Assembly (NCBI GenBank): GCA_963736975.1
Contig: CAVTQY010000002.1
Location: 930,001-994,000 of the forward strand
Length of the DNA: 64,000 bases
Reading direction: 5' to 3'
DNA from: CAVTQY01 sp963736975
GTDB taxonomy: Bacteria > Pseudomonadota > Alphaproteobacteria > Acetobacterales > Acetobacteraceae
Shown one piece after another: positions 1 to 8,055 of the stretch. Each line of letters starts with the position of its first letter. Position 1 is the first letter of the stretch. Under the pieces are notes generated by a model. That model did no database searches, was not told where the DNA came from, and saw only the letters and a list, made by a program, of their open reading frames with translations. The translations under genes were made by a program, and so were the position numbers.

Positions 1-258
1 GAGAGCTGGCCGAGGGTTACCAGCCGGTCGAGTGCTTCGTACCATCGGGGCACGCTGTGAGCGCCTACCACCGTGGTCGTGTAGGCCTGGTAATGAGGCA
101 TCTGCTTGCTATGTCCCAGGGCGCTCGATCACCGGAGCGTGAACGTTGCCGTAGGTCGGTGTCGTGACGTTGAAGTTTCCCGGACACAGAAGCAAGGCCC
201 TGTGGCGAAAGAATATCGTGCCTGACCTGCCCTGATTTGCTGCCTCGGATCATCCCTG
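1..258. other. left edge, no supported gene
   Basis: Reading frame 3 is open from the edge for about 55 codons before a stop, so it could be the 3' end of a gene starting outside the window. The peptide shows no motif I recognise. Nothing else is visible before the arsR promoter. Confidence 0.3.
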
Positions 259-301
259 TTGACAGGAGCCGCCGGCTTCGATAATTCGACGTTATTCGAA
301 G
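259..301 (+). promoter_or_regulatory. candidate arsR promoter with overlapping operator
   Basis: TTGACA at 259-264 and GATAAT at 280-285, 15 bp apart, resemble a sigma-70 promoter. An imperfect inverted repeat at 276-301 (arms CTTCGATAA and TTATTCGAAG) covers the -10 region and lies just before the arsR start. ArsR repressors commonly bind such dyads over their own promoter and leave DNA when As(III) binds, so autoregulation of the arsR-arsM pair is inferred. Confidence 0.5.
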
Positions 302-315
302 GATCCAAACGAACT

Positions 316-675
316 ATGGACAGCAATCAGGCCGTGCAAGCCATCGCGGCACTCGCGCACGAAACGCGCCTCGCGCTCTTCCGGATGCTCGTCGAGCGCG
401 GGCCGGAGGGTCTTTCCGCCGGCGTCATCGCCGACCGCCTTGGGGTGCCGCCGTCGTCGCTGACCTTCCATGTGCAACATCTTCACCGGGCCGGGCTCAT
501 CACGCAGCGGCGGCTGAGCCGGCAACTCATTTATGCCGCCGACTTCGCGGCGATGAACGGCTTGATTGGCTTTCTCACCGAGAACTGCTGCGGCCGGGGT
601 ACGGCTGTCTGTGCACCCGCCTGCCGCCCCGATGCGGACGCCATCTCGACGAGCTCCAGAAACAGGGTCGCCTGA
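316..675 (+). CDS. arsR: ArsR/SmtB-family transcriptional repressor
   Basis: A 119-residue winged-helix regulator of usual ArsR length. The fold region has LAHETRLALFRMLVERGPEG followed by a recognition-helix segment (VPPSSLTFHVQHLHRAGLI). A Cys cluster near the C-terminus (ENCC, then VCAPAC) is a plausible As(III)/metalloid sensing site, although its position is not that of the classic E. coli ELCVC site. The start at 316 is preferred over the in-frame GTG/ATG-type extension to 259, because 259 lies inside the apparent promoter and the family normally begins just before the first helix; AAGGA lies about 12 nt upstream. The gene is followed 12 nt later by an arsenite methyltransferase, which supports an arsenic role. 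Confidence 0.85.
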   Translation: MDSNQAVQAIAALAHETRLALFRMLVERGPEGLSAGVIADRLGVPPSSLTFHVQHLHRAGLITQRRLSRQLIYAADFAAMNGLIGFLTENCCGRGTAVCAPACRPDADAISTSSRNRVA

Positions 676-687
676 AAGGACATGCTC

Positions 688-1498
688 ATGGACACAACTG
701 AGATCAAGGAAATGGTGCGCGCTCGCTATGGCAGCATCGCCGCGGGCACGGTTTCAGATTGCTGCGCGCCGTCCTGCTGCGACGCAGCGGCTGCGCCCAT
801 CGCCGATAGTAAGTCGTTGCGGATGGGCTATTCCGCCGCCGAGCTGGCGGCCGTGCCAGAGGGCGCGAATCTCGGCCTCGGCTGCGGCAACCCGCAGGCC
901 ATCGCGGCCATGAAACCGGGCGAGGTCGTCGTCGATCTCGGCAGCGGTGCCGGTTTCGACTGTCTGCTCGCGGCCAAACAGGTCGGTCCAACCGGGCGCG
1001 TGATCGGCGTCGATATGACGCATGAGATGCTCAATAAGGCGCGCGAGAACGCCACCAATGTTGGGGCCGGCAACGTGGAATTCCGGCTCGGCGAGATTGA
1101 GCACCTGCCGATCGCCGACAACACGGCCGATGTGATCCTGTTCGAACTGCGTCATCAACCTGGTGCCGGACAAGGCGCAGGTGTTCCGTGAAGCGTTCCG
1201 TGTGTTGAAGCCCGGCGGCCGCCTGGCGATCTCCGACGTGGTGAACACCGCGCCTTTGTCGCCCGAGCTTGCCGCCGATCGCGCGCTCATTTGCGGGTGC
1301 GTGGTCGGGGCTGCCCCGGCACATCAGATTGAGAAGTGGCTTGCGGATGCCGGCTTCATCGGCATCCGTGTGACGGTCAAACCTGAAAGCCGCGAGATGA
1401 TCGCGAGCTGGGCACCCGGCCGCGGGGTCGAGAATTACGTTACGTCTGCGATCATCGGGGGATCGAAGCCCGTGGCGTGCGCTCGAAAAGCTGCTTAG
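688..1498 (+). pseudogene. arsM: arsenite S-adenosylmethionine methyltransferase, frameshifted
   Basis: ArsM methylates As(III) using SAM. The first frame carries the N-terminal Cys motif CCAPSCC, a substrate-loop GLGCGNP and SAM motif I (DLGSGAGFDC). After residue ~150 the homology continues in another frame (VPDKAQVFREAFRVLKPGGR through the C-terminal ENYVTSAII). The expected catalytic-Cys segment reads ..CTG TCG AAC TGC.. but the sequence has CTGTTCGAACTGC, one extra T at 1141/1142. An ATG at 682 also exists, but AAGGA at 676-680 is 7 nt from the ATG at 688 and only 1 nt from 682, so 688 is chosen. Either a real mutation or a base-calling error; the rest of the gene looks undamaged, which favours error or a very recent event. 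Co-transcribed with arsR. Confidence 0.85.
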
Positions 1499-1783
1499 CG
1501 ATGGCAACTCCATGGTTTTAGACAAAAACTCCTGTCATCCGTGCCGGTGCGGTCCACTCCGTTTCGCGCTCGATGGTTGCGATCTTGATGTGGTAGTGGG
1601 CTGAAGATCTCGCGCTTGCCGCGCTGCGGCAGGACGTCATGGTTGCCGCAGCGGCAGCCCTAGCATCGCCCGCAGTTTCGTCTCTGGTCCAGCTGCTGCC
1701 TCGCCGGTGGGCGTCGCCGGAAAACAATGGTTGGCGCCGGCAGAATGGGGCAAGCTTAAGGGATCCTGAGGGGAGAAGCCAGA

Positions 1784-3373
1784 ATGTTGCATCGGCGCCA
1801 GTTACTTACAGTTGCGGCTGGTACAGCGCTCGCGCTGGGCTCGCGCGCTGGGCGCACATCGCCAACCGACAGCGACCTGCTGCGCGTGGTACCGTTCTCC
1901 GAGCCGACGATCTTCGACCCTGTCGTGACTGGCTTCTACTCCACGACCAACGCTGCGCTGATGATCTACGACACGCTGTTCAGTTGGGACGCCAACATGG
2001 CCGCCCAGCCGCAGATGGTCCAAGCCTGGGAGCGCTCTGAAGACGGACTGAGTTACCGCTTCCAGTTGCGTCCCGGGCTGCGCTTCCATGACGGAAGCGA
2101 GGTCACCACACGCGACGTTATCGCTTCGCTGCGGCGGATGCTCGTGGGAGACACCACGAATCAGTTGTTCGCCAGCTATGTAGCCGGCATGGACCGGATC
2201 GATGACCGCACCTTCGTTCTGCGCCTGCACGAGCCATTCGCCTTCGTCGAATTCCTGCTCGGCGGCGGCAACAACATCAGCGGCGCAATCATGCGTGAGA
2301 AGGAGGCAGAGACGTCTCCCTCTACTCCGGTGCGCAAGCTCATTGGCTCCGGTCCATTTCGCTTCCTTCCCGATGAATACGAGTCCGGGGCACGCATCGT
2401 CTGGGAGCGCTTCGAGGGTTATATACCTCGATCGGAACCGCCCAGCGGTTTCGCCGGAGGCAAGGTCGTCAAAGTGAAGCGTGTGGAATGGATGATCATG
2501 CCCGACCCCGAAGTGGGTTACCAGGCATTGCGCACCAACGAGGTGGACGTGCTCAACTCCCCCTCGATAGACCTGATACCGACTGTTGCGAACGATCCGG
2601 ACATCCTGATCCGCGAGCTCTGGCCAATCGAGGGTCAGACCGTGCTGCGCTTTAACTGGCTTTGGCCCCCCTTCAACAATCTTAAGGCGCGCCAGGCCGT
2701 CGCGCACGCGCTGAGCCAAACTGACGAAATGCAGGCCGCCATCGGCGACCCCAAGTACTGGCGCACCTGTCGGGCGTACTGGGTCTGCGGCAGCCCGAAT
2801 GGCACCGAGGTGGGATCCGAAGCTTACAAATCCCCGGACCTTGATCTTGCTCGGCGGCTGTTGGCGGAGTCCGGTTATTCCGGCGAGAAGGTTGTGATGA
2901 TCGGCGCCAGCAATGTTCCGATGTTCCGCCAAATGAGTCTCGTCACTGCACAAGCGTTGGGAAGTATCGGCATGAAGGTCGATCTGCAGCTCAGCGATGT
3001 TGCGACCTTCGTTGCCCGACGAATAAAGAAGGATCCGCCCTCGGCTGGCGGTTGGAACATGTTCCACACCATGGCCACTGGTGCGGCCAGCGAAAGCCCT
3101 TTGATCAGCCCATCGACGGTGATGACCTGCGATGGCAAGAACTTCCCAGGTTGGCCCTGCGACGCCACGGAGGAGAATCTGCGCCGCGCTTATGTGCGCG
3201 AGACGGATCCGGCTCGTCGGCAGGACCTGCTGGCCCAGATGCACGAGCGGCTGTGGACTATCATCCCGTACGTGCCGCTCGGCCAGGTCCGCCAACCTTA
3301 CGTCTGGCGCAGCAACGTCCACGGTGTACTGAATGCCAATAATCTCGTGTTCTGGAATATTGAGAAAACCTGA
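1784..3373 (+). CDS. ABC transporter substrate-binding protein, family 5 (peptide/nickel type)
   Basis: A 529-residue periplasmic SBP_bac_5 protein. The N-terminus (MLHRRQLLTVAAGTALALG) has a twin-arginine and hydrophobic core, consistent with Tat or Sec export. Typical family segments are present: the entry EPTIFDPVVTGFYSTTNAALMI, then LRPGLRFHDGSEVTTRDVIASL, and a C-terminal LWTIIPYVPLGQ. The preceding AGGGGAG gives a plausible ribosome site. No permease or ATPase gene is adjacent, so it is an orphan binding protein; it may serve a transporter encoded elsewhere. The next gene starts 1 nt after its stop and is probably co-transcribed. Ligand unknown: dipeptides, opines, glutathione or nickel are all possible for this family. 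Confidence 0.85.
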   Translation: MLHRRQLLTVAAGTALALGSRAGRTSPTDSDLLRVVPFSEPTIFDPVVTGFYSTTNAALMIYDTLFSWDANMAAQPQMVQAWERSEDGLSYRFQLRPGLRFHDGSEVTTRDVIASLRRMLVGDTTNQLFASYVAGMDRIDDRTFVLRLHEPFAFVEFLLGGGNNISGAIMREKEAETSPSTPVRKLIGSGPFRFLPDEYESGARIVWERFEGYIPRSEPPSGFAGGKVVKVKRVEWMIMPDPEVGYQALRTNEVDVLNSPSIDLIPTVANDPDILIRELWPIEGQTVLRFNWLWPPFNNLKARQAVAHALSQTDEMQAAIGDPKYWRTCRAYWVCGSPNGTEVGSEAYKSPDLDLARRLLAESGYSGEKVVMIGASNVPMFRQMSLVTAQALGSIGMKVDLQLSDVATFVARRIKKDPPSAGGWNMFHTMATGAASESPLISPSTVMTCDGKNFPGWPCDATEENLRRAYVRETDPARRQDLLAQMHERLWTIIPYVPLGQVRQPYVWRSNVHGVLNANNLVFWNIEKT

Positions 3374-3374
3374 C

Positions 3375-4049
3375 ATGTGTCTGGAGCTCGTGACGCTTGA
3401 AACCGTCGATAAGATCGAGCTCGATGGTGCGTCGTACTCGCCGCCGGCTGAGGGGTTGTGCCGGACTGCCTCCATTCTCATCGTCCATGGCCTCGGCTGG
3501 AATTTCTACCGCGGGCCTTCCCGCTGGCTTCCTCCGTTGTTCGCCGCCGCCGGTTATGCCTGCCTCGCCCTCAACATGCGCGACCACGACCAGAAGGACG
3601 TGCAGGACTTCGAGCTTTCCGGGAACGACATTGCCGCCGGTATCGCTTTCCTCGAACGCCGCGGCGCCGACGAGGTCGTATTGCTCGGCCACGGGTATGG
3701 CTGCAACAAAGTCCTGTGCTACTCAAGCCTTTCCGGCGACCGACGCCCGTTCCGCCGAATCCTCATGACTCTCGGCGCGATCAAAGCCTACAGACCTGAG
3801 GTCTGGGAGACCGTGCTTGCCTCGGCAGCCGAAATTCGGGGCGAAACACTTGTCGTTCAGGGGGCCGAAGATCGGCTTATCGAGGCTAAGGACCGTGCCG
3901 CCGAACTTAGCCGTGCTGCCGGCAGCGCAAACCTCGAAATCGTACTTCTCGAAGGAGCCGATCATTACTTTCACGGGCGGCACGATGCCTTGATCCGCTG
4001 CATTCTCGACTGGCTCAGCCGCACAGAGGCGATGGGGCGAGCGGGCTAA
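3375..4049 (+). CDS. alpha/beta-hydrolase-fold protein lacking the usual Ser nucleophile
   Basis: A 224-residue single-domain alpha/beta hydrolase fold. The oxyanion region (IVHGLGWNFYRG) and later acid and His positions (GAEDRLIE, then GADHYFHGRHDA) match the fold. The nucleophile elbow, normally G-H-S-x-G, reads LLGHGYGCNK, so the catalytic Ser is Gly. Hydrolysis by the classical mechanism is therefore unlikely; it may be a binding, carrier or non-catalytic member. ATG at 3375 is used because it sits 1 nt after the binding-protein stop; an upstream in-frame start at 3333 would overlap that gene. Probably translated with the binding protein as one operon. Confidence 0.7.
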   Translation: MCLELVTLETVDKIELDGASYSPPAEGLCRTASILIVHGLGWNFYRGPSRWLPPLFAAAGYACLALNMRDHDQKDVQDFELSGNDIAAGIAFLERRGADEVVLLGHGYGCNKVLCYSSLSGDRRPFRRILMTLGAIKAYRPEVWETVLASAAEIRGETLVVQGAEDRLIEAKDRAAELSRAAGSANLEIVLLEGADHYFHGRHDALIRCILDWLSRTEAMGRAG

Positions 4050-4292
4050 GTCCTCTACCATGCGGGCTGTAATTAGGCTTTCGCCTTGCATGATCAGCCG
4101 TTCGTCTAACCAAGGATCATTGGGGGCCTTCACCTCGCAATATCCGACAACCGCCCCACCTTGCCATATTCGAAAGTCCGGGGTTTTCCCGGTCTGGGTT
4201 TCTGCGCCGGAGAACCGCTCTACAGACAGATTGCGGCCTTCGAAGTATGCTGCGACAAGATCAAGGTCGGCTTGCTCGTTGTAGGTTCTCAT
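4050..4292 (-). pseudogene. truncated PD-(D/E)XK nuclease-like gene
   Basis: The first ~80 codons from 4292 look like real protein: an N-terminal helix (EQADLDLVAAYFEGR), then TPDFRIWQ and GYCEVKAP, the spacing of a PD-(D/E)XK core (P-D ... E-x-K). Past about 4050 the frame stays open but is only the antisense of the hydrolase gene, so its true 3' part is missing. The gene was apparently cut by a deletion or rearrangement whose edge lies next to the hydrolase stop. Similar small nuclease-fold proteins occur in accessory and defence regions, but the function here is unknown. Confidence 0.55.
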
Positions 4293-4572
4293 CGGGAGTG
4301 GGGATTCCGGCAGGATGCGATGCGAGGCCGCTTACATGGTGCTTCGTGGCCAAGTCCATATCTTGCCTGACGCTCCCTTACCGTGCCGGAAGCTATCGCG
4401 AAGTCGCTGAGCGCCCCCGGCAAATAGAAAGACGTTTCCGCTAATGAGGTGCGGCATAATAGTCATCCCCGCTTCATCACCTCGGATGTACATCAGCTAC
4501 CGATGACAAAACGAAGCACCAACCGGATCAAAATCCCACCAACCGCAATCCGTCTTAATAACCTCCCCGAAG
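4293..4572. other. non-coding stretch between nuclease remnant and repeat array
   Basis: No credible gene on either strand. Together with the repeats that follow it separates the damaged region from imuB; the flanks look like an old rearrangement zone. Confidence 0.4.
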
Positions 4573-4732
4573 GTGTACACTCCGGACACCCGAAAAACGG
4601 CCAAGTGTACACTTCGGAACGCCCCAAAACCCCGAAGGGTACACTCCAGCACCCCCAAAATTGGCCGAGTGTACACTTCAACCCGCCCTGAACACCCCAA
4701 GTGTACACTCGCCGCGCCCGGCACCCGCCGCT
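4573..4732. repeat. five degenerate 32-bp tandem units with a GTGTACACT palindromic core
   Basis: The core GTGTACAC starts at 4573, 4605, 4637 (variant GGGTACAC), 4669 and 4701, exactly 32 bp apart each time. The extended consensus is about AGTGTACACTYC; unit 2 has the perfect 12-bp palindrome AAGTGTACACTT. Between cores the units are C/A-rich and only loosely conserved. Thirty-two bp is close to three helical turns, so all cores face one side of the DNA, as expected for a cooperative protein-binding array. The period is not a multiple of 3, so it is not a coding repeat. The array ends about 10 bp past the imuB stop codon. Confidence 0.8.
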
Positions 4733-4741
4733 GCCACCCCC

Positions 4742-6253
4742 TCAGAACACCCCCTGGAGAAACCAGCTCAGATCCCCCGTCGCCCGGTCCTCCCCATCGC
4801 CGCTCCGATACAGCCAGAACTGCCGGCCCTCCCCATCCTCCACCCGCCAGTAATCCCGCGTCGCCGCCATCTCCGCCGGACCGCGCCACCACTCGCCATG
4901 CACCCGCTCGGGCCCGTCCGCCCGCCGCACCCGGAACCGCCGCCGCCGCCAGGTGAAAGCCGCCGGAGGCTGATCCGGCAGCAGCGCCAGCGCCTCGATC
5001 CGCTGCGGCACGAACACCCGCGCCGGCCGCGGCCACGCCTCCGGCCAGCTCTTCCCCGTTGCCGGCGCCATCGCCGGGATTCGCCGGACCGAGCGCTCCG
5101 GCACGTCGCTCTCCACGGGCGCCACCCGATACACCCGCCTGGGCCCCAGCCGGTTCGCCAGCCGATCCACCAACGGCGCAATATCCGGCCGCGCCTCCTC
5201 CGCCTCCAGCGCGCCCTGTTCCCCCTCCATCCGCTCGGCCAGCGACACGACCAGCCGCATCGCCTCCACGCCCAGCCCGGGATCCACAGTCTCCAGCCGC
5301 TCGCCCAGCAGCCGGCCCAGATGCGCCGCGTCCCGACAGGGCCGCGCCGTCCCCACCCGTGCCGCCGCCACCGATCCATCTACCCGCTCGAACAACAGGT
5401 CGAGCCGCCGTGCCCCCATGGCGGCCTTCACCAGCTTCGCACAAATCGTCCCGGCCAACTGCGCGATCACCACCCCGAACGCCTCGGCAGTCAGCAGCGG
5501 CTCGACGAACCCCAGCCGGCTGCTGATCACCGAAGGCGGCACCAGCGGCACGATCGGCTCGGACACGCGCCCCAGTGCCTGGTCCAGCCGCTGCATCACC
5601 ACGGCGAACCGGCGTGCCAGCGGTGCCCGCGGCAAGGCCGCCACTTGCCCGATCCGCTCCAGCCCGAGCCGGTGCAGCGCATCCACCGTCTCCGCTTCCA
5701 GCCGCAGGGCGGCCACCGGCAAATCACCCAGCCTCGCATCCCCGGGCCCTGCCACCACAACCGGCGCCGCGCCGTACCGGGCCAACGCATGCGCCGCCCC
5801 CGGCGTATCCGCCACCGCTGTCCGCGCAGTAAAACCTGCCCGCTCCAGCCGCCCCTGCAAGTCCCGCAGCAGCGCCGCCTCGCCCCCGGATAGATGCGCA
5901 CTGCCGGTGATGTCGATCAGCACCCCTTCCGGCGGATCGGCCGCCACCAGCGGAGCATAGCGCAGGCACCAAGCCGCGAGCCGGCGCAGCCCGGCCGCAT
6001 CCCCCGCCTGGTCCGCGGGGACCACCACCAACTCCCGGACTATCGCCCGCGCCTGGGTCAGCGGCATCCCGCGCCGGATTCCCAGCGCCTCCGTATGCCC
6101 GTCCGCGGCTGCCACCACCTGCTGATGACCGTCATGCGCCACGGTCACCAGAGGCCCGAGGGGATACGGATGGTTAGCCGGCGGCCCGCCGCTCGCTTTG
6201 CGCAGCCGGTCGGTCGGCCAAGTCGGCAGCCAGACGGAGACGACCCTTCGCAT
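4742..6253 (-). CDS. imuB: ImuB, catalytically inactive Y-family polymerase-like mutasome subunit
   Basis: A 503-residue UmuC/Y-family polymerase homologue. The N-terminus (MRRVVSVWLPTWPTDRLRK) has the ImuB form in which the first catalytic acid of active Y polymerases is replaced, as is known for ImuB. In the ImuAB-DnaE2 mutasome it links the error-prone polymerase to the beta clamp during SOS mutagenesis. The ATG at 6253 is chosen because homology starts there; the longer frame to 6352 only repeats antisense composition. It overlaps imuA by 80 nt, the common arrangement. Downstream, where dnaE2 usually follows, there is only the 32-bp repeat array and a truncated nuclease. Confidence 0.85.
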   Translation of the reverse strand: MRRVVSVWLPTWPTDRLRKASGGPPANHPYPLGPLVTVAHDGHQQVVAAADGHTEALGIRRGMPLTQARAIVRELVVVPADQAGDAAGLRRLAAWCLRYAPLVAADPPEGVLIDITGSAHLSGGEAALLRDLQGRLERAGFTARTAVADTPGAAHALARYGAAPVVVAGPGDARLGDLPVAALRLEAETVDALHRLGLERIGQVAALPRAPLARRFAVVMQRLDQALGRVSEPIVPLVPPSVISSRLGFVEPLLTAEAFGVVIAQLAGTICAKLVKAAMGARRLDLLFERVDGSVAAARVGTARPCRDAAHLGRLLGERLETVDPGLGVEAMRLVVSLAERMEGEQGALEAEEARPDIAPLVDRLANRLGPRRVYRVAPVESDVPERSVRRIPAMAPATGKSWPEAWPRPARVFVPQRIEALALLPDQPPAAFTWRRRRFRVRRADGPERVHGEWWRGPAEMAATRDYWRVEDGEGRQFWLYRSGDGEDRATGDLSWFLQGVF

Positions 6254-6935
6254 CGCATGCCTCCACCATCCAGGATGCTGGCTCCCTGCCGCGGCAGCGG
6301 ACCAGCTCCAGCCGCCACCGCGCCCGGCCCAGCCCCGGCACATCCGGCGCATCGGGAAACGGCGGCAAAGAGGGCAGGGAGGTCAGCCGCCAGCATGTCA
6401 TCGCCGCATTAGGTTCGGCCGGCGATGCAGGCCGGGGCCCCCGCCGCAGCACGAACCCGAGCACCCCGGAGCTCTCGGCGGCGAGCTGCAACCGCCGAGA
6501 GGCCGTCAGCGTCAGCCGACCGCTGACCTCTCCCACCACCCCGGCCAAGCCCGGATGGCGCAGCCCTTCTTCCATCGCCAGCAGCACCGCATCGGACCGG
6601 CCCGCCTCGGCATAGATCACCCGGTCCGGCATCAGCCCCACCCCGGCGAGCCCCGGGGCGAACAGATCCGGTTGCTCCAGCACCCACAGCACCGGTCCCC
6701 GCACCCGTGCCAGCACCCCGGCGATGAAAAACGTCGCCGGGTCGCCGGCCGCCTCATGCAGCGCATTGCCGGCCAGCCCGCCACCCAGATGCCGGTCGAT
6801 CGCTGCCACTCCGAACGGAATCACCGTCCGCCGCCGCGGCACCGGCCGCTCCAGCCGCTCCACCAGAGCCCGCAGCTCCCCGCTTATTGCGGAAGAAGGC
6901 AGTGGCTGTTTATCGCTCCCGATCACCCAGAACAC
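6174..6935 (-). CDS. imuA: ImuA, RecA-like SOS mutagenesis protein
   Basis: A 253-residue protein related to the RecA/SulA-like ImuA family. The segment VIPFGVAAIDRHLGGGLAGN followed by HEAAG matches the Walker-A-like region of ImuA, and VLWVLEQPDLFAPGLAGVGL the Walker-B area. It acts with ImuB and DnaE2 in damage-induced mutagenesis. The only long-frame start is GTG at 6935; another GTG is at 6926. Both sit at or inside the LexA box, so the transcript may have a very short leader and the exact start is uncertain. First gene of a two-gene SOS operon. Confidence 0.8.
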   Translation of the reverse strand: MFWVIGSDKQPLPSSAISGELRALVERLERPVPRRRTVIPFGVAAIDRHLGGGLAGNALHEAAGDPATFFIAGVLARVRGPVLWVLEQPDLFAPGLAGVGLMPDRVIYAEAGRSDAVLLAMEEGLRHPGLAGVVGEVSGRLTLTASRRLQLAAESSGVLGFVLRRGPRPASPAEPNAAMTCWRLTSLPSLPPFPDAPDVPGLGRARWRLELVRCRGREPASWMVEACDAKGRLRLAADLADRPAAQSERRAAG

Positions 6936-6944
6936 ATAGAGAAC
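6930..6944 (-). promoter_or_regulatory. LexA (SOS) box of alphaproteobacterial type
   Basis: On the minus strand the sequence is GTTC-TCTATGT-GTTC, a perfect match to the GTTC-N7-GTTC consensus of alphaproteobacterial LexA. It overlaps the start of imuA, so LexA repression of imuAB and release on DNA damage is strongly suggested. Confidence 0.85.
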
Positions 6945-7005
6945 TCTGCTCTAAGAAGCGAGTCCTATCCACGCATTCTTAACCGCTCTGGCCTCATGGC
7001 AGGCA

Positions 7006-8055
7006 ATGCACAGCCTTCAGCCGGGCGACCGCATCCCCTTCTGCTACGGCATGACTGCCGACCGGCGCTTCTACTCGTTCGAGGAGCAGGCCGGCCGCCC
7101 GGCCGTGATGATCCTGGCGCATCATGTTCGCCCCGACCACCTCCACGCCATTATCACCAACATCGCCCAATACAAGACTGAATTTAAGGCAAACAACACA
7201 GATCTACTCATTCTCGCCGACGAGGACGTGGTCCGCGACCCCGAAACCGCAGCTCCCGCGCCCTTCCGCCTGATCGATTGCGGCGTCCGCTTCCTCGACC
7301 GTTGCGACGTCCCGGAAGGCACAGCTGCCGTGCTGGTGACCGACCGCAATCTCCGCCTCGCTTTGCGGCAAACCCCGGGCCCGGAAACTCCGGCCGCCTG
7401 CCTCGCTTGCCTGCAAAATCTCCCGCGCGAACTGCCCGCCCCCGTCCTGATCCTCCCCAACCTCCTGCCGGGCCCGCTGTGCCGTACCCTGATCGAGCGC
7501 TTCGAGGCCGATATCAGCATCGACGGAGAGGTCGCCTCGATCGGCCCGGACGGCCGGCCGCAGGCCCGCATCGACCACGACCGGAAGCGCCGCCGCGACC
7601 TTCTGCTCCCGCCCTGCGACCCTTTGCACCCGGCCCTGCAAAAGACCCTGCTCCGCCGTTGCGCGCCGGAGATCGCCCGCGCCTTCCAAACCAGCGTGAC
7701 GCACACCGACCGCATCCTCATCGCCCGCTATGACGAAGCTGCCGGCTGGTTCCGCCGCCATCGTGACAACACGGCCGAAAACGTGGCTTTCCGGGAATTC
7801 GCCATCTCGGTGAACCTGAATGCCGAGGACTACGAAGGCGGATCCCTGCAATTCCCCGAATACAACGACCATCCCTACAGCCCGCCGACCGGCGGAGGAC
7901 TGATCTTTTCCGCCTCCCTGCTGCACGAAGCGTTACCGGTCTCGCGCGGCAGCCGCTATGTGCTGGTCACCTTCTTTCACGGCGACGCGGCGGAAACCCA
8001 CCGCCGCGCTTATGTCGCGCAGACCTCCGCGCCGCTGCTGATCGCAACCGCCTGA
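7006..8055 (+). CDS. peroxiredoxin-like domain fused to a 2OG-Fe(II) prolyl-hydroxylase-type oxygenase
   Basis: A 349-residue two-domain protein. Residues ~1-140 resemble a thioredoxin/AhpC-TSA fold (GDRIPFCYGMTADRRFYSFE, then RPAVMILA) but lack a clear peroxidatic Cys motif. Residues ~150-345 are a 2-oxoglutarate/Fe(II) dioxygenase of the P4Hc type: HRD at 252-254 and His 307 form the facial triad, and Arg 317 binds 2-oxoglutarate (GSRYVLVTFF). It hydroxylates an unknown, possibly peptidyl, substrate. It is divergent from the SOS operon and its last 46 nt overlap the 3' end of the convergent FkbH-like gene. The fused N-terminal domain probably serves binding rather than redox chemistry. Confidence 0.75.
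   Translation: MHSLQPGDRIPFCYGMTADRRFYSFEEQAGRPAVMILAHHVRPDHLHAIITNIAQYKTEFKANNTDLLILADEDVVRDPETAAPAPFRLIDCGVRFLDRCDVPEGTAAVLVTDRNLRLALRQTPGPETPAACLACLQNLPRELPAPVLILPNLLPGPLCRTLIERFEADISIDGEVASIGPDGRPQARIDHDRKRRRDLLLPPCDPLHPALQKTLLRRCAPEIARAFQTSVTHTDRILIARYDEAAGWFRRHRDNTAENVAFREFAISVNLNAEDYEGGSLQFPEYNDHPYSPPTGGGLIFSASLLHEALPVSRGSRYVLVTFFHGDAAETHRRAYVAQTSAPLLIATA

Noticed and set aside
1802..3481. 559-residue minus-strand frame opposite the binding protein
   Set aside because: Antisense shadow; no domain.
4573..4732. CRISPR array
   Set aside because: Only a ~12-bp core is conserved, there are five short units with no distinct spacers, and no cas genes are near.
4661..5893. 410-residue plus-strand frame opposite imuB
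   Set aside because: Pro/Arg-rich shadow of a high-GC gene with no homology.
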